Below are positions 34,364 through 46,985 of a stretch of DNA of 64,000 nt, one piece after another. This DNA comes from Lactarius indigo. Lineage: Eukaryota; Basidiomycota; Agaricomycetes; Russulales; Russulaceae. The notes under the pieces are model-generated. The model had not been told where the DNA came from, did no database searches, and saw only the letters and a program-made list of their open reading frames with translations. The stretch is from positions 278,882 to 342,881 of the forward strand of contig JAFKAC010000064.1 in assembly GCA_025766275.1 (NCBI GenBank), given 5' to 3'. Position numbers and translations under genes: made by a program. Numbering within the stretch: position 1 is the stretch's first letter; each line of letters begins with the position of its first letter.

Positions 34364-36760
34364 TCTCTGGTATGTGCGATTTCCTGTCACAACTACTGTC
34401 CAACGTTTTTGAGCGACTCGGTTTTGTTGTAGCCATACCCTAGCAGGAGATGTCGTATAATTTCAGAAGCTCCCGAGTGGACAGTAGGCAGGTCTCTCCA
34501 TCCTTCCGGCAGAAAGGATGAGATGTAGGATAAATTGTGATGTGATGTGCCGTTGCATTGCGGCTTGGACTTGGATTTAGTTTGGTGTTACTTTCCACTG
34601 GTACATCGGGAGCGGAGATTGGTTAGTTAGGCCACCGTCGCACAGACTCCGTGAATCGTCACATTGGACATAGCAAGCTCCACTGTAGCCTATCACGATT
34701 CCGCGTAGGCCGTGTACGACCCATGTCCCCATTGACCCCCCAAATTTTTCGTCCTCACATTGACGTGAGCGGTGGCTGCAGTGTACATTGGCCCCCAGCT
34801 TACACGACATCCACTGTAGGCTACTCCCCTACTATCCGTCGTGTATCTGTACTTTCTGGACGACGTCGGGCTATCTAATGTCTCAATTTGAACCGGGTGC
34901 CAGAATCGATATCGAGCGCAACGGCCCGTATTGAGCAGTGGGACATGATATTCAAGGTGGGTGTAATGAAGAATCGACGCCATAATGACTTGCTCCTCTA
35001 AGCGGTTTGTAGGTCGTCTGGCGTGTCATACCAAGGGCTGGTTCCGAAGACCAATAAGACTGAATAAATAACATGAGCGAACACGACCGAGATGACCGAA
35101 CTGGCGCATGGGATCGATAGCCTGAGTAGGCGTAGTAGAGGTGGCGCATGGCGCATGATGCATGATGGGTGATGCATGTGATGGGTGATAGAGTGCACAG
35201 CCAATTTATGTATCATTTTCTAATGTAGTATAATTACACCTCATGCACACCAAACGACACTGTCTCATTGGTATTCGCGGAACCGTGTATCGCTCGACAG
35301 ACTCGTAGCTCGACGTTCAAGTTCACTGACATCCACTGCAACGATGCCAGTGTTTCCCCCTCTCCCGTGCTGAAACCAATGCATGAATAAACCGCTGGTT
35401 TGTCCGTCACCTACTGTAGATATAGATGTTATTCTTGGAGGGTGATCCAACCGATCTGATACGCAAAATTCCTGATTTCGGCCCACTACACGTTCGTCCA
35501 GACCTCTGCCTCTGTCTGTGGTGTCTCAAACTCATTGCGTGCGCACATGCTCCCTGAAGTACAACTTTTTTTCCCCATTGGGGGACGGGGGGGACCTATG
35601 ATATAAAGCGGGGACACTGGAAAGAGGAGAGTCTTGGACGCGTAGTACAATGTAAGTGTGGTGCTACATGGGGTATTCTGTCCTCAGGCACACAAAAATG
35701 GATCCAAAATAAATAAATACAGCTTTGTCAATGTACTCACCGATGGCTCAAGAGGAGACTCGGAGGTACACGTGCCCGCCGTCTGGGTGTGTGCTGCTGA
35801 CATGCATCTCTTCCTCCAGTGGCTTAACGGCGGCGCGAATGTCCTCGTTCAGGATCAGCGTCTACCGCGCCGAGAACTGGGATCAGGACAGGGGAGTCCA
35901 TCATGCATGGGTGGATGTACAGCGGCCATGCCGCTGTGCCTTGTAGAGTTGGGGGTGATGATGGTTCCGTGGGATGGAAGCGCCGCAGCCCCTGTGGGCA
36001 GTGACTAGTGACTTGGGACCGTCGACGAATGAGGAGAGTGCACCAATGCACTTGTGCCCGACCTCAGCCTCCCTTGATCTTGAACTTTAATAAACTATTC
36101 CCAGCACAATGTTACGAATTAATGTGCGCAGGATTCCTGCCGCAGGAAAATCCATCCCCCAGAAGGCCGTTTTTGGACGGTTGGAACGACCTATTTCGCC
36201 TGGCTCGTGGTTGATGCATTAGATGCAAGATAAGTATCGCCGTTCTGCAATGTGCAGCATCAGATCGGCCGTTTTGAAACAGACGCTGTGGCGACTTTGA
36301 AATCCCCTCCTAGTATTGTGGGAAACTGGTGGTACATACCGGGGGCGGCGGCCCGAATTTGTCGAACTCCCATTCGGCGTTGCTGACGAAGGCGACAGTT
36401 GTGATGGTGGCCGGGAGCCTTGCATCAAGAATCCACGTCGCACGGATCATTCGCTTCTCTTGGCGCTCTACTTGTAGTCATCGAACTTGCGGGTCGTGTC
36501 TCAAGTCTGGTGGGCGCAATTTTGTCACGAGGATGGCAATGCCTTAACGATGCTAGGCAGGCAGTCTGTGATGAACGCTGATTGCACAGACCTCGATTCT
36601 GAGAAGAAGCGTGCGCGCATCTAGTCCATACCTGTTTCATTGCCAAAAATAAAGGTGGTTACTAGTAAGGGAGCCGTATTGCGCCTGAGGTTTCTGTCTT
36701 TATGACTCTTCGGCCATGTCGGCAGCTTCATCTCCGGATTGTTTGCCTCGCAGTCTGACT
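34364..36760. other. spacer between units D and E
   Basis: The longest spacer of the array proper. It holds a low-complexity gcatgatgcatgatggg stretch (35149-35190) and, on the minus strand at about 35740-35880, a short coding-like fragment I cannot name. The rest is non-coding. Confidence 0.5.
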
Positions 36761-36766
36761 TATAAA
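36761..36766 (+). promoter_or_regulatory. TATA box of unit E
   Basis: TATAAA, 89 bp before the ATG, followed by the conserved ccttgtggtcc. Confidence 0.65.
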
Positions 36767-36849
36767 ACTGTCCTTGTGGTCCACAACTCCCTTGTCCCCA
36801 CTTCTCCGTAACGCTAGCCCTAGTCCATGTCCTCGAATCTATGGCATTA

Positions 36850-38547
36850 ATGACCGAAAAGTCTGAGTCACAAACGGCTTACCCAGACGTCACCAAAATG
36901 TAAGTCCCGACCTGGCGATACGTGCTAGTAGTAGTTTACCTGATTGTCCCTGATCGTTTCCCAGAGCTGCTCCTCTTGTGCGCTTGTCCTCATTCTGCTG
37001 TCTGTGAAACCTGTCCTCAAGAATCTATGCAGCTGCTCGGTCCTCTATTCAACTGGGGGCTCTACGGTGTTCTCTGCGTCCAGATTTGTACGAGGCCTGT
37101 TCGTCGAAACCTCAGCTTATTCCACTTACCCGCTTTCAGATGTATACAGCTACAATTTTCCAAAAGACAGACGATCCGTAAAGTTTATAGGTGGGTATTA
37201 GATATTACTCGGAAGCTCTGTAACGTCACCTTGAAGGCAAACCTTGAGCAGCTTATTTCGTATTCCTGCTGGACACCGCTCAAACTGCACTGACTGGGGC
37301 TGATATCTACTATTGGTTTGTTGATGGATTTGGCGATGTAGAGCGCCTCGCGCGTTCCCATTTCTCCCCTATAGACTCCCCTATCATGACCACAGTTATT
37401 TCGTCCATGGTCCAAGGGTACTTCTGTTATCGAATTTGGGTGCTAAACAAACAGTCATTATGGATCTGTTTGATCATCGTTGTCGTATGTATATCGGACC
37501 GCCCTCACATTCTTCAGGCTCCTGACGTTTTCCTGAATACAGAGTGCGGTGACTCAAGTGGTAGCCGCGATATGGCTAGGAACTACAGTCAGTACCGTAC
37601 ACTCTTTTACTGAACTGTCTTACACAGCAGCATTTAGTCTCTGATCGCTGGGAAGTATGTGGTTTCAAAGACAGGCGTATATGTACGTAGGCACAGTCAT
37701 TTCGGTCAAAGTAGGCATATCACTGATATGGCACCTCATGGTTGTCGTGTTAGTTATGGTCAATACCGAGCGCCCTGGCCGACATCCTGATCGCGGTGGC
37801 GATGACGCTTCTGGTATGGTATCACTCAGGATATATGCCCCTTCATTACGTCGACCGAGCTCCCTTTGGACAGCTAAGAGTGGCAAGTAGCAACTTCTCC
37901 AACTTCGTATTAATTCGTGTGGTACGACTTACTATTGAGACAAACACACTTACTGGTACCTCTCCCTCAAAACCTCCCTTAGCCGTGGATTGATTTGTCG
38001 TTTAGCCGCCCTGGCCATCATGATCCTCGTGCTTTATGCTTCCTTTCCAGTGAGCCAGGCCGAGATAGGCTATGACCCACCCTCTGACCCGACTACATCG
38101 TTCACAGAATGAGCTATATTATATGTACCTGTATGTTCTCTTGGCCTACCGCCGGGCGTATTTCTGGCTAATATGGGCAAAAGGACCAAGGTTATTGGGA
38201 AGGTGTGAGTGAAATCTTATGCGCTCTGTTCGAGTTAAACGCTAACTGGTGCATGCTTCAGGTACTCCAACACGCTCTTAGTGAGCCTCAACAATCGCAT
38301 CTACTTCCGTGACCACCAGCCACCCGAGCAAGGTGATACCCCTCACCTTACCACTGTCTCCGACCGGGTCCACGCTACCGCGCTGTCACCAATCCGTTTC
38401 GCCGCACCTGAACCATGGCCGCGAACACCAACAATGGAAAATTACTCTGTTCCCCGACTGGGGAACCTAGATCATGATAATAGTAAAGACGATGACACCA
38501 GCACTGGCAAGTCTCTGGTGTGTACAGTTTCTTGTCACAATTGGTGA
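36850..38547 (+). CDS. DUF6534 membrane protein, unit E (328 aa)
   Basis: Thirteen-exon plan: exon 1 36850-36899, micro-exon AGCTGCTCCTCTT, exon 5 37252-37484 (233 nt), exon 7 37638-37661, last exon 38262-38547. The sum is 987 nt and phases close. The start is the second of two nearby ATGs (36841 and 36850), because only it gives the family phase at the first junction. It keeps LLGPLFNWGLYGVLCVQI, TAQTALTGADIYYWFV, GYFCYRIWVL and SLNNRIYFRDH. No lesion seen. Confidence 0.85.
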
Positions 38548-40497
38548 CCGATTACAATGTCTCTGAATGGCTTAGTTTCGCTCCGGCTCCCTCAGGCAAT
38601 ATCATAATAATCATATACTTCCCGAAGATCATGAGTGGACAGTGGGCACATTAACCTTACTACAGAAAGGATGAGATGTGGTCGCATTGGGGTAAGGACT
38701 TGGACCCACTGTCTTCTAGCGTGACTCTACCCTGCATCTACTTTATTAGGTCTGTGTCGACTCTACTAGTATCAATCGTCACATTTGGAATAGTACGCTT
38801 AACTATCGTAATCTCAGGACTCCACGTAGACCGTGAATATCCTACGCCCCCAATTTTTCGTCCTCACATTAATGTTCTTCGGGAAATTTTCGAGAAATTT
38901 ACCCCAGCTTCCGTCGCAGACAATATGATGCCCGCTGCTGTTGACTATCTCTCACCGTCCGCTGTGTATCTACGCTTTCAAGATGGCGGCTTTAGCCACC
39001 CGTGGAGCATCAAAGTCACTCGAGGGAGAAATGTGGGGGAATTGCCCTAATGTTCGTGCCACGGCGGAGAATTGAATGGTGTACCAAATACTAACCATAG
39101 ATGGTGCTTAAGCGCTTCTACTAAGCTGATTCTCACATCAGTGCCTACTGCTATTTATCTACTATGCCCCACAACTAGTCCGACTGGTATTTCGGTCACG
39201 GTTGCAGTGTGGAAGCTACAGTCGGGAATGCCAGGCTGTTCCTTGAACTTGAATGGTTTTGACTTAGATTAGGTCGGAAGGGAGGAGGTTAGTGACACTC
39301 CGGCGAGGGACGGATCCGGGTATCCCAGTGGCCGGGCCCGGGTGTGTATGAAACTCAATCTCGTCTGTTCACCCACAGGGTGCATCACCAGTTTTCCGCC
39401 GGATTCGTAATGTGAAGGGGTAAATCAAAGGCTTCATCACGATTTCACGTTTTGTGTGTGTAGACTGTGAGACGGACACCTTGGTTCATGAATAGTACCA
39501 GAAATATGACGCTTGACCATGTATCGTCTTGGTTCGGGACCAATCCCATGTATCAACTCGGAATATCTCAGTTCACTCATGAAGTCAACACACCAATAAC
39601 TCCCAGGCATGATAGCGAAACTCACCAGTAGGAGAATACCGGGGAGATTGAGTCGGAAGATCAACTGAGAGGGGTAGTGACTGGGTAGTGGCTTGAACAC
39701 CGGTAGTAACCATGACCATAGTGAGAAGGGTGGTAGTGATTGTGTTCAAGCCGTTTCGCGAACTGCCACTGGCAGTGGGTGCTGGTGTTCCTGTGTGAAC
39801 TTGAAACTATCAAGCGCCGCTGCGCCACTAGTAGCATCAGCAAAACAAAATATGACTAGCCGTGACTAGGGGAACTAGCTCCTACCATATTTGGGTGTCA
39901 CTAGTCAGCACTAGTCACGGCTAGTGCTCCTAGTAACGTTTTGTTTTCCTGATGGCCTATGCCAATGGTACAAATAATTCCACGATAAGATACAAGATAA
40001 GTATTCGTAAGTGCAATCAATAACACCACTGACATGTTCTAATAATAATGCCACGACCATCTGTGCCAAGGAACGTCGTCTGGCTCATGATCAGCACCGC
40101 TGGTCCGACTTGTCCTCAGCCTGAGCTAGCCCGACTTTCGTGGGAGCACGGGAATTAGTAGCGTCGCATGCGGGTGGCCTTTCGAAGAACCAACTCTCAC
40201 TGACATTCATTTGATTCAAGTTTGTGCTGTCACCAACAATGGCTAGTGTTGTGAATAACGCAAAAACCAGATATTACGAGAGTATCTTTTCGAAACGTCA
40301 TCAGGTCTCAGGAGTTATACCTCTTTTGACGCTGACGCTGACACACATGAAGTATGATTTGCATCAACGTTCCATGTTTCTTGACATGCGCGCTTCTAAT
40401 CTGTACCCGGTCATGCCCCATCGCTGCGAACGTAGTCGGTATGGGAGTAATATCTACGCCGGTGCTTTCGTTCGCACTCCCCATCTGAAATTTGGCT
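38548..40497. other. spacer between units E and F
   Basis: Non-coding. It contains the fold-back element 39841-39948. A downstream block at about 38980-39270 recurs after unit F (about 42560-42960). Confidence 0.5.
39841..39948. repeat. fold-back (MITE-like) inverted repeat
   Basis: ACTAGCCGTGACTAG at 39855-39869 is perfectly inverted at 39911-39925. The outer ends CAAAACAAAA and TTTTGTTTTCC are also inverted, with about 10 extra bases in the right arm. No coding capacity. Confidence 0.7.
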
Positions 40498-40503
40498 TAT
40501 AAA
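40498..40503 (+). promoter_or_regulatory. TATA box of unit F
   Basis: TATAAA, 95 bp before the ATG, followed by gtcctcct. Confidence 0.65.
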
Positions 40504-40592
40504 GTCCTCCTCATGGCCAACAACCTAGCCGTATCTGCCCCACCACTACGTGAAGCTAGTTCCCGTCCACTTCTTAACATCTACAACATCAA

Positions 40593-42191
40593 TGGCCGAG
40601 TCTTCTGGGTCACCGACCCCTTCCCGGACGCCGGATGTCATTAAACTGTAAGTTCGGTGATACCTCTGAAGTCTTCCCCTCATAATGCGCTGATCTTTCA
40701 CAGAGCTGCCCCTCTTGTGCGTTTGGTTGGCATCGCTCTGCTATCCACACAACTGATACCTTCAACAATGCCCGCAGCTCATCGGCCCGCTAGTCAACTG
40801 GGCGCTCTATGGAGTTCTCTGCGTCCAAATTTGTACGAGGCCTGTCTTTCGGATTTCATTGGCTTATTCCACTCACACGCATTTAGACGTATATAGCTAC
40901 AATTTTCCCAAGGACAAACTACCCGTAAAGTTTCTAGGTTGGTGGTGGATGTTAGTAGGAACTCCTGTAGTGTCAGGGCTAACTTTGAGCAGCTTATTTT
41001 GTGTTCATGGTAGAGACTGTTCAAACTGCGCTGACCGGAAGCGATGTCTACTATTGGTTTGTCACTGGATTTGGAAATGTGGAACGCCTAGGGGATCCCC
41101 ATTTCGGCCCCATAGACATTTCTGTCATTACTGGAATTATTTCACTCGTCGTTCAGGGATATTTCTGCTATCGAATTTGGGTGCTGAGCAGATGGCGGTC
41201 ATTGTGGATCTGTTGGATTATTGCTATCGTATGCATACCACTTCCTCTCCTGCCATCCTTCAAGCTCTTGACATTTTTCTAAATACAGAACTCGGTGACT
41301 CAATCAGTCATAGCGATATCTCTGGGCCTCAAAGTCAGTACTATAGACATTAATACCAAAAGGTCTTATCTTACACAACGTAAAGTCGCTCATAGTCAGG
41401 AAATATCTGACTTCCAAGACAGGTGTATATGTATGTGCACTCTCTTCGGTTTATTTGGTCACACCACCTGATATCTTCTCTCATTAGTTGTGGTCGATAT
41501 CAAGTGCCATGGCAGATATTCTGATCGTGGTGGCAATGATGCTGCTGGTACGGGATTATATTATTGGATCCCCTGATAAATTGATCGACCCAGATTCTTT
41601 TGGGCAGCTGAGAAGGGCAAGAAGCAACTTCTCGAACTTTGTGTTAATTCGTGTGGTACGACTTACCATTGAGACAAATGCTCTTACTGGTACCTGTCTC
41701 CCGGGACCCCCCACACACAGACGTGCATCTAACTTGTATGTTCAGCAACTTTGGCCATCACAGGCCTTGTGCTTTATGCTGCCTTTCCTGTAAGCTAGAC
41801 CGAGATACGCTACGATCCACCTTCTGACCTAGTTACCTCATTTGCAGGATGAGCTTTATATTCTATATGTGTACGTCTTCTCCGTCCACCACTGTGTTCC
41901 ATTCCGGCTGATGTGGAAAAAGATCCGAGATTATTGGAAAACTGTGAGTGACACCATATACCATGTTTGAACCCAAGCGCTGACGAATGTGTAAGGTACT
42001 CCAACACGCTCTTAGTGAGCCTCAACAATCGCATTTACTTCCGTGAGCACCAAGCACCCGAAAATGATGATAACGCCATCACGGTCTCCGTCCGGGTCCG
42101 CGCCGCCACACAATCATCTCTCAGTTTCGCCGTACCTGAACCACAGTCACGAACGCCAACGGGTGATAATTTCCGGCTCTGCACCATTTAA
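40593..42191 (+). pseudogene. DUF6534 unit F: exon 1 frameshift and lost splice donor
   Basis: It keeps all 13 exon positions, but two lesions are visible. Exon 1 (40593-40647) is 55 nt, phase 1, where intact copies have 50 nt, phase 2; joined to the micro-exon (40704-40716) it gives TAG at once. The donor after exon 7 (tatctg, then acttcc) lacks the GT found in A-E. Otherwise the long membrane exon is open (FVMVETVQTALTG, YFCYRIWVLS) and the last exon (about 41996-42191, SLNNRIYFREHQ) is intact. Alternative starts or splice sites cannot be excluded from sequence alone. Confidence 0.7.
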
Positions 42192-43580
42192 CAGAAAGTG
42201 GAGTCAGATTCAGATGAAAGCAGAGGCGATGACATCGACGTTGGAGGTGCAACTAGTGCAAGTGTCGGGCCAGCTGGACTGGCGACGCACGATGCTTGAC
42301 CGATATTGTTACGTTGTAGAACTCGGCTACTTTGGCGTGACTTTCCACTGTATTTGCAGCAGGGACTGGCAGGTTAACGTTGGGCCTGTGTCACGCCTCA
42401 CTGTAATCGATCATGATTCCGTGCGTCAAAGTGAGTGGTGGCTGTGGATTCTTCGAGCAATTGATCTTCAGCCTCTAACGCAACCAGCAAGATCTCTGCT
42501 ATGGGCCACTCTCCTACTATCCGTCGTGTGCCTGTTCTTTCTGGAATCTGGATATATAACGGCGCTACGTCCGTGGAGCGTCAAAGTCGTTCGAGAGAGA
42601 AAGTTGGCGGGTTCCCGAATGCCCATCCCCAAGCCTGTCCCACGACCAGGTGGAGAATTGAACGGCGTACCAGATCCCAACCATTGATTCCAGTGTACCC
42701 GCTTCTAGTAAGCGGATTCTCACATCGGATACAGGACCGTTTCTTGTCTGCATCTTCAGTTGCGGAGTGAAGCTATAGTTGGAAATAAGGCTATTACTTG
42801 AACCCGAATGGTTTCGATTAAGTTACTATTCATTAACCACACCCCGCTGCTACTAGTCCAACTCCCAGTCCTGCTCCCAGTGGCATTTTCGATTGTGGTG
42901 TGGAAGCTACAGTCGAAGTAAAACTTCCCAATAACATGACCGGCTTTGATATGGAGTTGGCGACGTTCCAGCTGCTCCGTCGAGGGATCTGTGCATTTCT
43001 AGAAGACCAATCTGGTCTGCTTGCTGCACAATGGGTACCGCCAGATTCGTAATGTGAAAGTGTACATAACAGACCTCGTCATGTTTTCAAGTTCGGTACG
43101 TGTGTCTCATGAAGATCATGTACCGACGCTAACCAAGGCCCAGGTAGTGAGTCTCACACACAAGCGGCAAGCCCCATAGTACAAAGTATGATGACTACGC
43201 CCTCTTATGGTACTGGTACACATGGAGCCTTGCACTATCAAGTACCCATTCCCCACGGATCATTACTTCTCTCTCGGCGCTCTAGTCATCGAACTTGTGG
43301 GTCATGTCTCGAATGTGTTAAATGTGACCCAGTCACAAGAGTATTTCCTTGCGGTGCACGTACCCAGTAACCAATGCTGTTTGTACAGACTTGGGCTCTA
43401 AGAAGAAGCTGTGGCTAAAAATGTAGGCTGCACTTTTAGTCCATACCGTCTCTTCGCTGAGGACGAAGGTGATTGACATTGGGGTAATATGTACCCCCAG
43501 TTTCTGTCCTTGTGACTTCCTGGGCCAAGTCGGCGCCTTGATCTCCGAGTTGTTTGCGCTCACAGTCCGACTTTTCAGAT
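42192..43580. other. spacer between units F and G
   Basis: Non-coding. It repeats blocks seen downstream of unit E and upstream of H (gcgctctagtcatcgaac at 43280). Confidence 0.5.
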
Positions 43581-43586
43581 TATAAA
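43581..43586 (+). promoter_or_regulatory. TATA box of relic unit G
   Basis: TATAAA, 100 bp before the ATG, followed by acctttgtggtcc. It is preserved although the gene behind it is gone. Confidence 0.6.
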
Positions 43587-43680
43587 ACCACCTTTGTGGT
43601 CCGCAACCAAGTCGCAACCTCTCCGTCTCCATTTCTCCATCACGCTAGTTCCCGTCCATGCCCTCAAATCTACAGAATTA

Positions 43681-43730
43681 ATGGCCGAATAATCTGAGTC
43701 ACGAATCGCTTCCCCCGAAGTCGACAAAAG
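43681..43730 (+). pseudogene. DUF6534 unit G: promoter and exon 1 only
   Basis: 50 nt that match exon 1 of the sister copies, but the fourth codon is TAA and the donor region is altered. Exons 2-13 are absent: after about 60 bases the sequence turns into the block that normally lies downstream of a unit. This fits loss of a gene body by recombination between units, and explains the short G-to-H spacing of 1.6 kb. Confidence 0.75.
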
Positions 43731-45198
43731 TGCGAGTTCGAGTTCGAAGATACTGTGTTAGCCTGTAGTGGCGAGTCGCGGACTCTCCCGAAATCCTACC
43801 CTCTCGACCAGTCCAAAATTCTGGTTACATCGCATCAGCGCCTACTATTACTTATCTATTGCGCCCACGACTAGTCTAACTGGCAGTTCTTTTGTTTTGA
43901 CTTAGATCCCTAACTGGCAGTTTCAGTAGTAGGGGCTACAGTCGAAATTAAAGCTTTTCCTTAAACTCGAGTGGTTTAGAAAAAAGTAGTCGATAAAGAG
44001 GGAATCGGTCACGCTCCGAGCCCAGCAAGGGAACTACCCTTCTCAGTGGTGTGCATGAAGCCCACCTGTTCCAGTGGGTGCATCATCAGTTTTCAGCCGG
44101 ATTCGTCATGCGAAGGAGTAAACCATACTAGGCTCATCACGATTTCGAGTTCATGTGTATTTGAAGTTGGACATCTTGTTTCGTGGATAGAAGTAGAGAT
44201 ATGATGCTTGGTCATGCGTTACCTCGGTTGGGAACCAGCTCAAAGTCGGAGTATCGAGTACATCAGTTCACATGATATTCCACATAAAGCTAACACATCG
44301 ACGACGCCCCCATAACCCCTAGGTACTGTGGGGAGATCAGTCAATACCAGAAGATTGCGATGGAAGGGCGAATCAAAGGCCACAATGGAATGGTAATGGC
44401 TTGTAAATAGCTTGTAAATTCATGATGAAAAGGGTGGCGATGATCAAGTCTAAGTCGCGGAGAGTTCGACTCGGACTTAGTGTTGTGTTACGAACTGGAC
44501 TCGAGTCCAGAATCGGTATGGAGGGCCACAGCTGTACTGGGCTGTGGGATATGATACGGTGATATGAAGAATCAGACTGTACCACTGGTATGCACTAGGG
44601 ATCATCACGGTGTAATGTAGGTTTCTGGTCCATGACTGATGCGTGATCGCTGGCCATCACAAACACCGCCTCTGTTATTTGTGACAATCCTGGTAAACCA
44701 ATGGCGCATCCCGGGCCGGCGGGTGGAGGCTTAGCTTCTTGAACCTCCGGGATAATCATTACAACCTTGTTACTAACCAATTGAAAGGCACGCCAGGTCA
44801 CGGTTACGATTACACCCTCTTATAGCACTGATTGGGTCCACATGGCGCTTCGGGCTTGTATCAAGCATCCACATTCCGCGGATCACTGGTATCCTCTCTC
44901 GGCGCTCTAGTCATCGAACCCACAAGTCGTGTCTCGAACCCAATGAACCCACTAGTGTCATGAGCGTGGCGGCGGCGCAGGCACGGAGCGATCAGCGCCG
45001 ATTGCAGACTTAGATTCTGGGAAGCAGCTGCGCGCTGTTAGTCCATATCTATCTCGTCGCCAAGGACGAACTTAAGGTGATTGGTACGGAAGCAAAATCT
45101 GCGCCGGTGATACTAGAGGTTCCTATCTTTATTACTTCTTACCCATGTCTGTGTCTTGATCTCCGAGCCGTTCGCACTCACACCCCGACTTCTGGGAT
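43731..45198. other. spacer between units G and H
   Basis: Non-coding. It contains downstream-type array sequence (about 43790-44200) followed by upstream-type array sequence (about 44850-45200). Confidence 0.5.
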
Positions 45199-45204
45199 TA
45201 TAAA
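45199..45204 (+). promoter_or_regulatory. TATA box of unit H
   Basis: TATAAA, 93 bp before the former start codon. Confidence 0.6.
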
Positions 45205-45291
45205 AACTTTTGGTCCTCAACCTCCCTACTCCAGTGCTTCCACTTCTCCTTAATGCCAGTCCCCGTTCAGTCCTTGAATCTGTCATCACTA

Positions 45292-46985
45292 GTGGCCGAA
45301 TACTCTCAGCCACGAATCGTTTCCACGGACGTTGTCAAAGTGTAAGTTCGGGCCCGGGTTTGGTGATGCCGTGCCAGTAGTGGCTCACCTTATTGTTCCC
45401 GCAGAGCTGCTCCTCTTGTGCGCCTGGCCTCATTCTCAGGCTGTTTTCCACTCGACCAATGTACCCCACAATTTTTGCAGCTCTTCGGCCCTCTATTCAA
45501 CTGGGCTTTGTACGGCGTTCTCTGCGTCCAGATTTGTACGAGGCTGTCCCTCGAAACATCAGCTTATTCCACTTACCCACGTCCAGACGTATATAGCTGC
45601 AATTTTCCGGATGACAAACGATCTGTACAGTTTTTAGGTTGGTCTTCGACACTATCCAGACATTCTTTAACGTCAAGGTGTCCTCTGAGCAGCTTATTTT
45701 GTCTTCCTGCTGGAGACCGTCCAAACTGCACTGACTGGCGCCGATATCTACCATTGGTTTGTTGATGGATTTGGCGATGTAGAGCGCCTCGCGCATTCCC
45801 ATTTCTCCTCCATAAATTCCCCCATCATGAGAGCAGTTATTTCGCCCATCGTTCAAGGATACTTCTGTTACCGAATTTGGGTACTGAACAAACGGTTGTC
45901 GTGGATCTGTTGGGTCATCACTGTCGTATGTATGCCCTCCCCGCATTCTTCGGGCTCCTAACATTTTCCTAAATACAGATCGCGGTGACTCAAGCAGCTG
46001 CAGGGATGTGGCTGGGAGTCGAAGTCAGTACTATACACCCTTTTACCGAAACGTCTTGGCTTACATGGCATTTAGTCGTACATTGTTGGAAGATATGCGA
46101 TTCCCAAGACCGCGGTATATGTACACACACTCATTTAAGTCGAAGTGGCCATACCACCTCATACATTGCCGCGCTACTAGTTATGGTCAATACCGAGTGC
46201 CCTGGCGGACATTCTGATCGCCGTGGCGATGACGCTGCTGGTACGACATCACCCTATTACCCCTTGACTACCCCGACAGAGATTTTTTCGGACAGCTAAG
46301 AAGTGCGAGTGGAAAATTCTCCAACTTCGTATTAATTCGTGTGGTACGACTTACTATCGAGACAAACACACTTACTGGTACCCATCTCTCGGAACACCCA
46401 CCAGTATGCGCATCATGATCTAACTTGTTGTTTAGCCAGCTTGGCCATCACGACCCTCGTACTTTATGCTGCCTTTCCCGTGAGCTGGACCGAGATTAGC
46501 TACGACCCATCCTCTGACGCGATCACATTATTCCCAGGATCAGGTATATTATATGTACTTGTATGTTCTCTTGTCGCTGTGCTCATGTCCGCCGGCTAAT
46601 GTGAGCAAAAAGGACTAAGGTCATTGGGAAAGTGTGAGTAACACATTATCATAATGCACCACGTTCGAGCCAAAACTCTGACACATATCTCAGGTATTCT
46701 AACACGCTCTTAGTGAGCCTCAACAATCGCATCTACTTCCGCGAACATAAACCACCCGGACATGGCGATAGCGCTTACCTCACAGTCTCCAACCGAGTTC
46801 GCGCCACCGCACTTTCATCCGGGTCGCCCTGTTTCGCCATACCTGAGTCACAGTCGCGAACATCAAGAGGTGACAATCCCCAGCTCTGCACCATTTCCCT
46901 GACGGTGGGGCTAGATGAGGGAAAAGGCGAGACTATTCGCCGGTCTCCGGTAAGTACAAGTTACAGCTGTTATCAACATTTCTGA
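45292..46985 (+). pseudogene. DUF6534 unit H: start codon and one splice donor lost
   Basis: Exon 1 (45292-45341) has the right length and phase, but its first codon is GTG where the others have ATG, and no nearby in-frame ATG replaces it. The donor after exon 7 reads gcg then attccc, with no GT. All other exons look open, including FGPLFNWALYGVLCVQI, ETVQTALTGADIYHWF, GYFCYRIWVLNKR and SLNNRIYFREH, ending at TGA 46983. It is probably a recently silenced copy; initiation at GTG is possible but unlikely. Confidence 0.7.
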
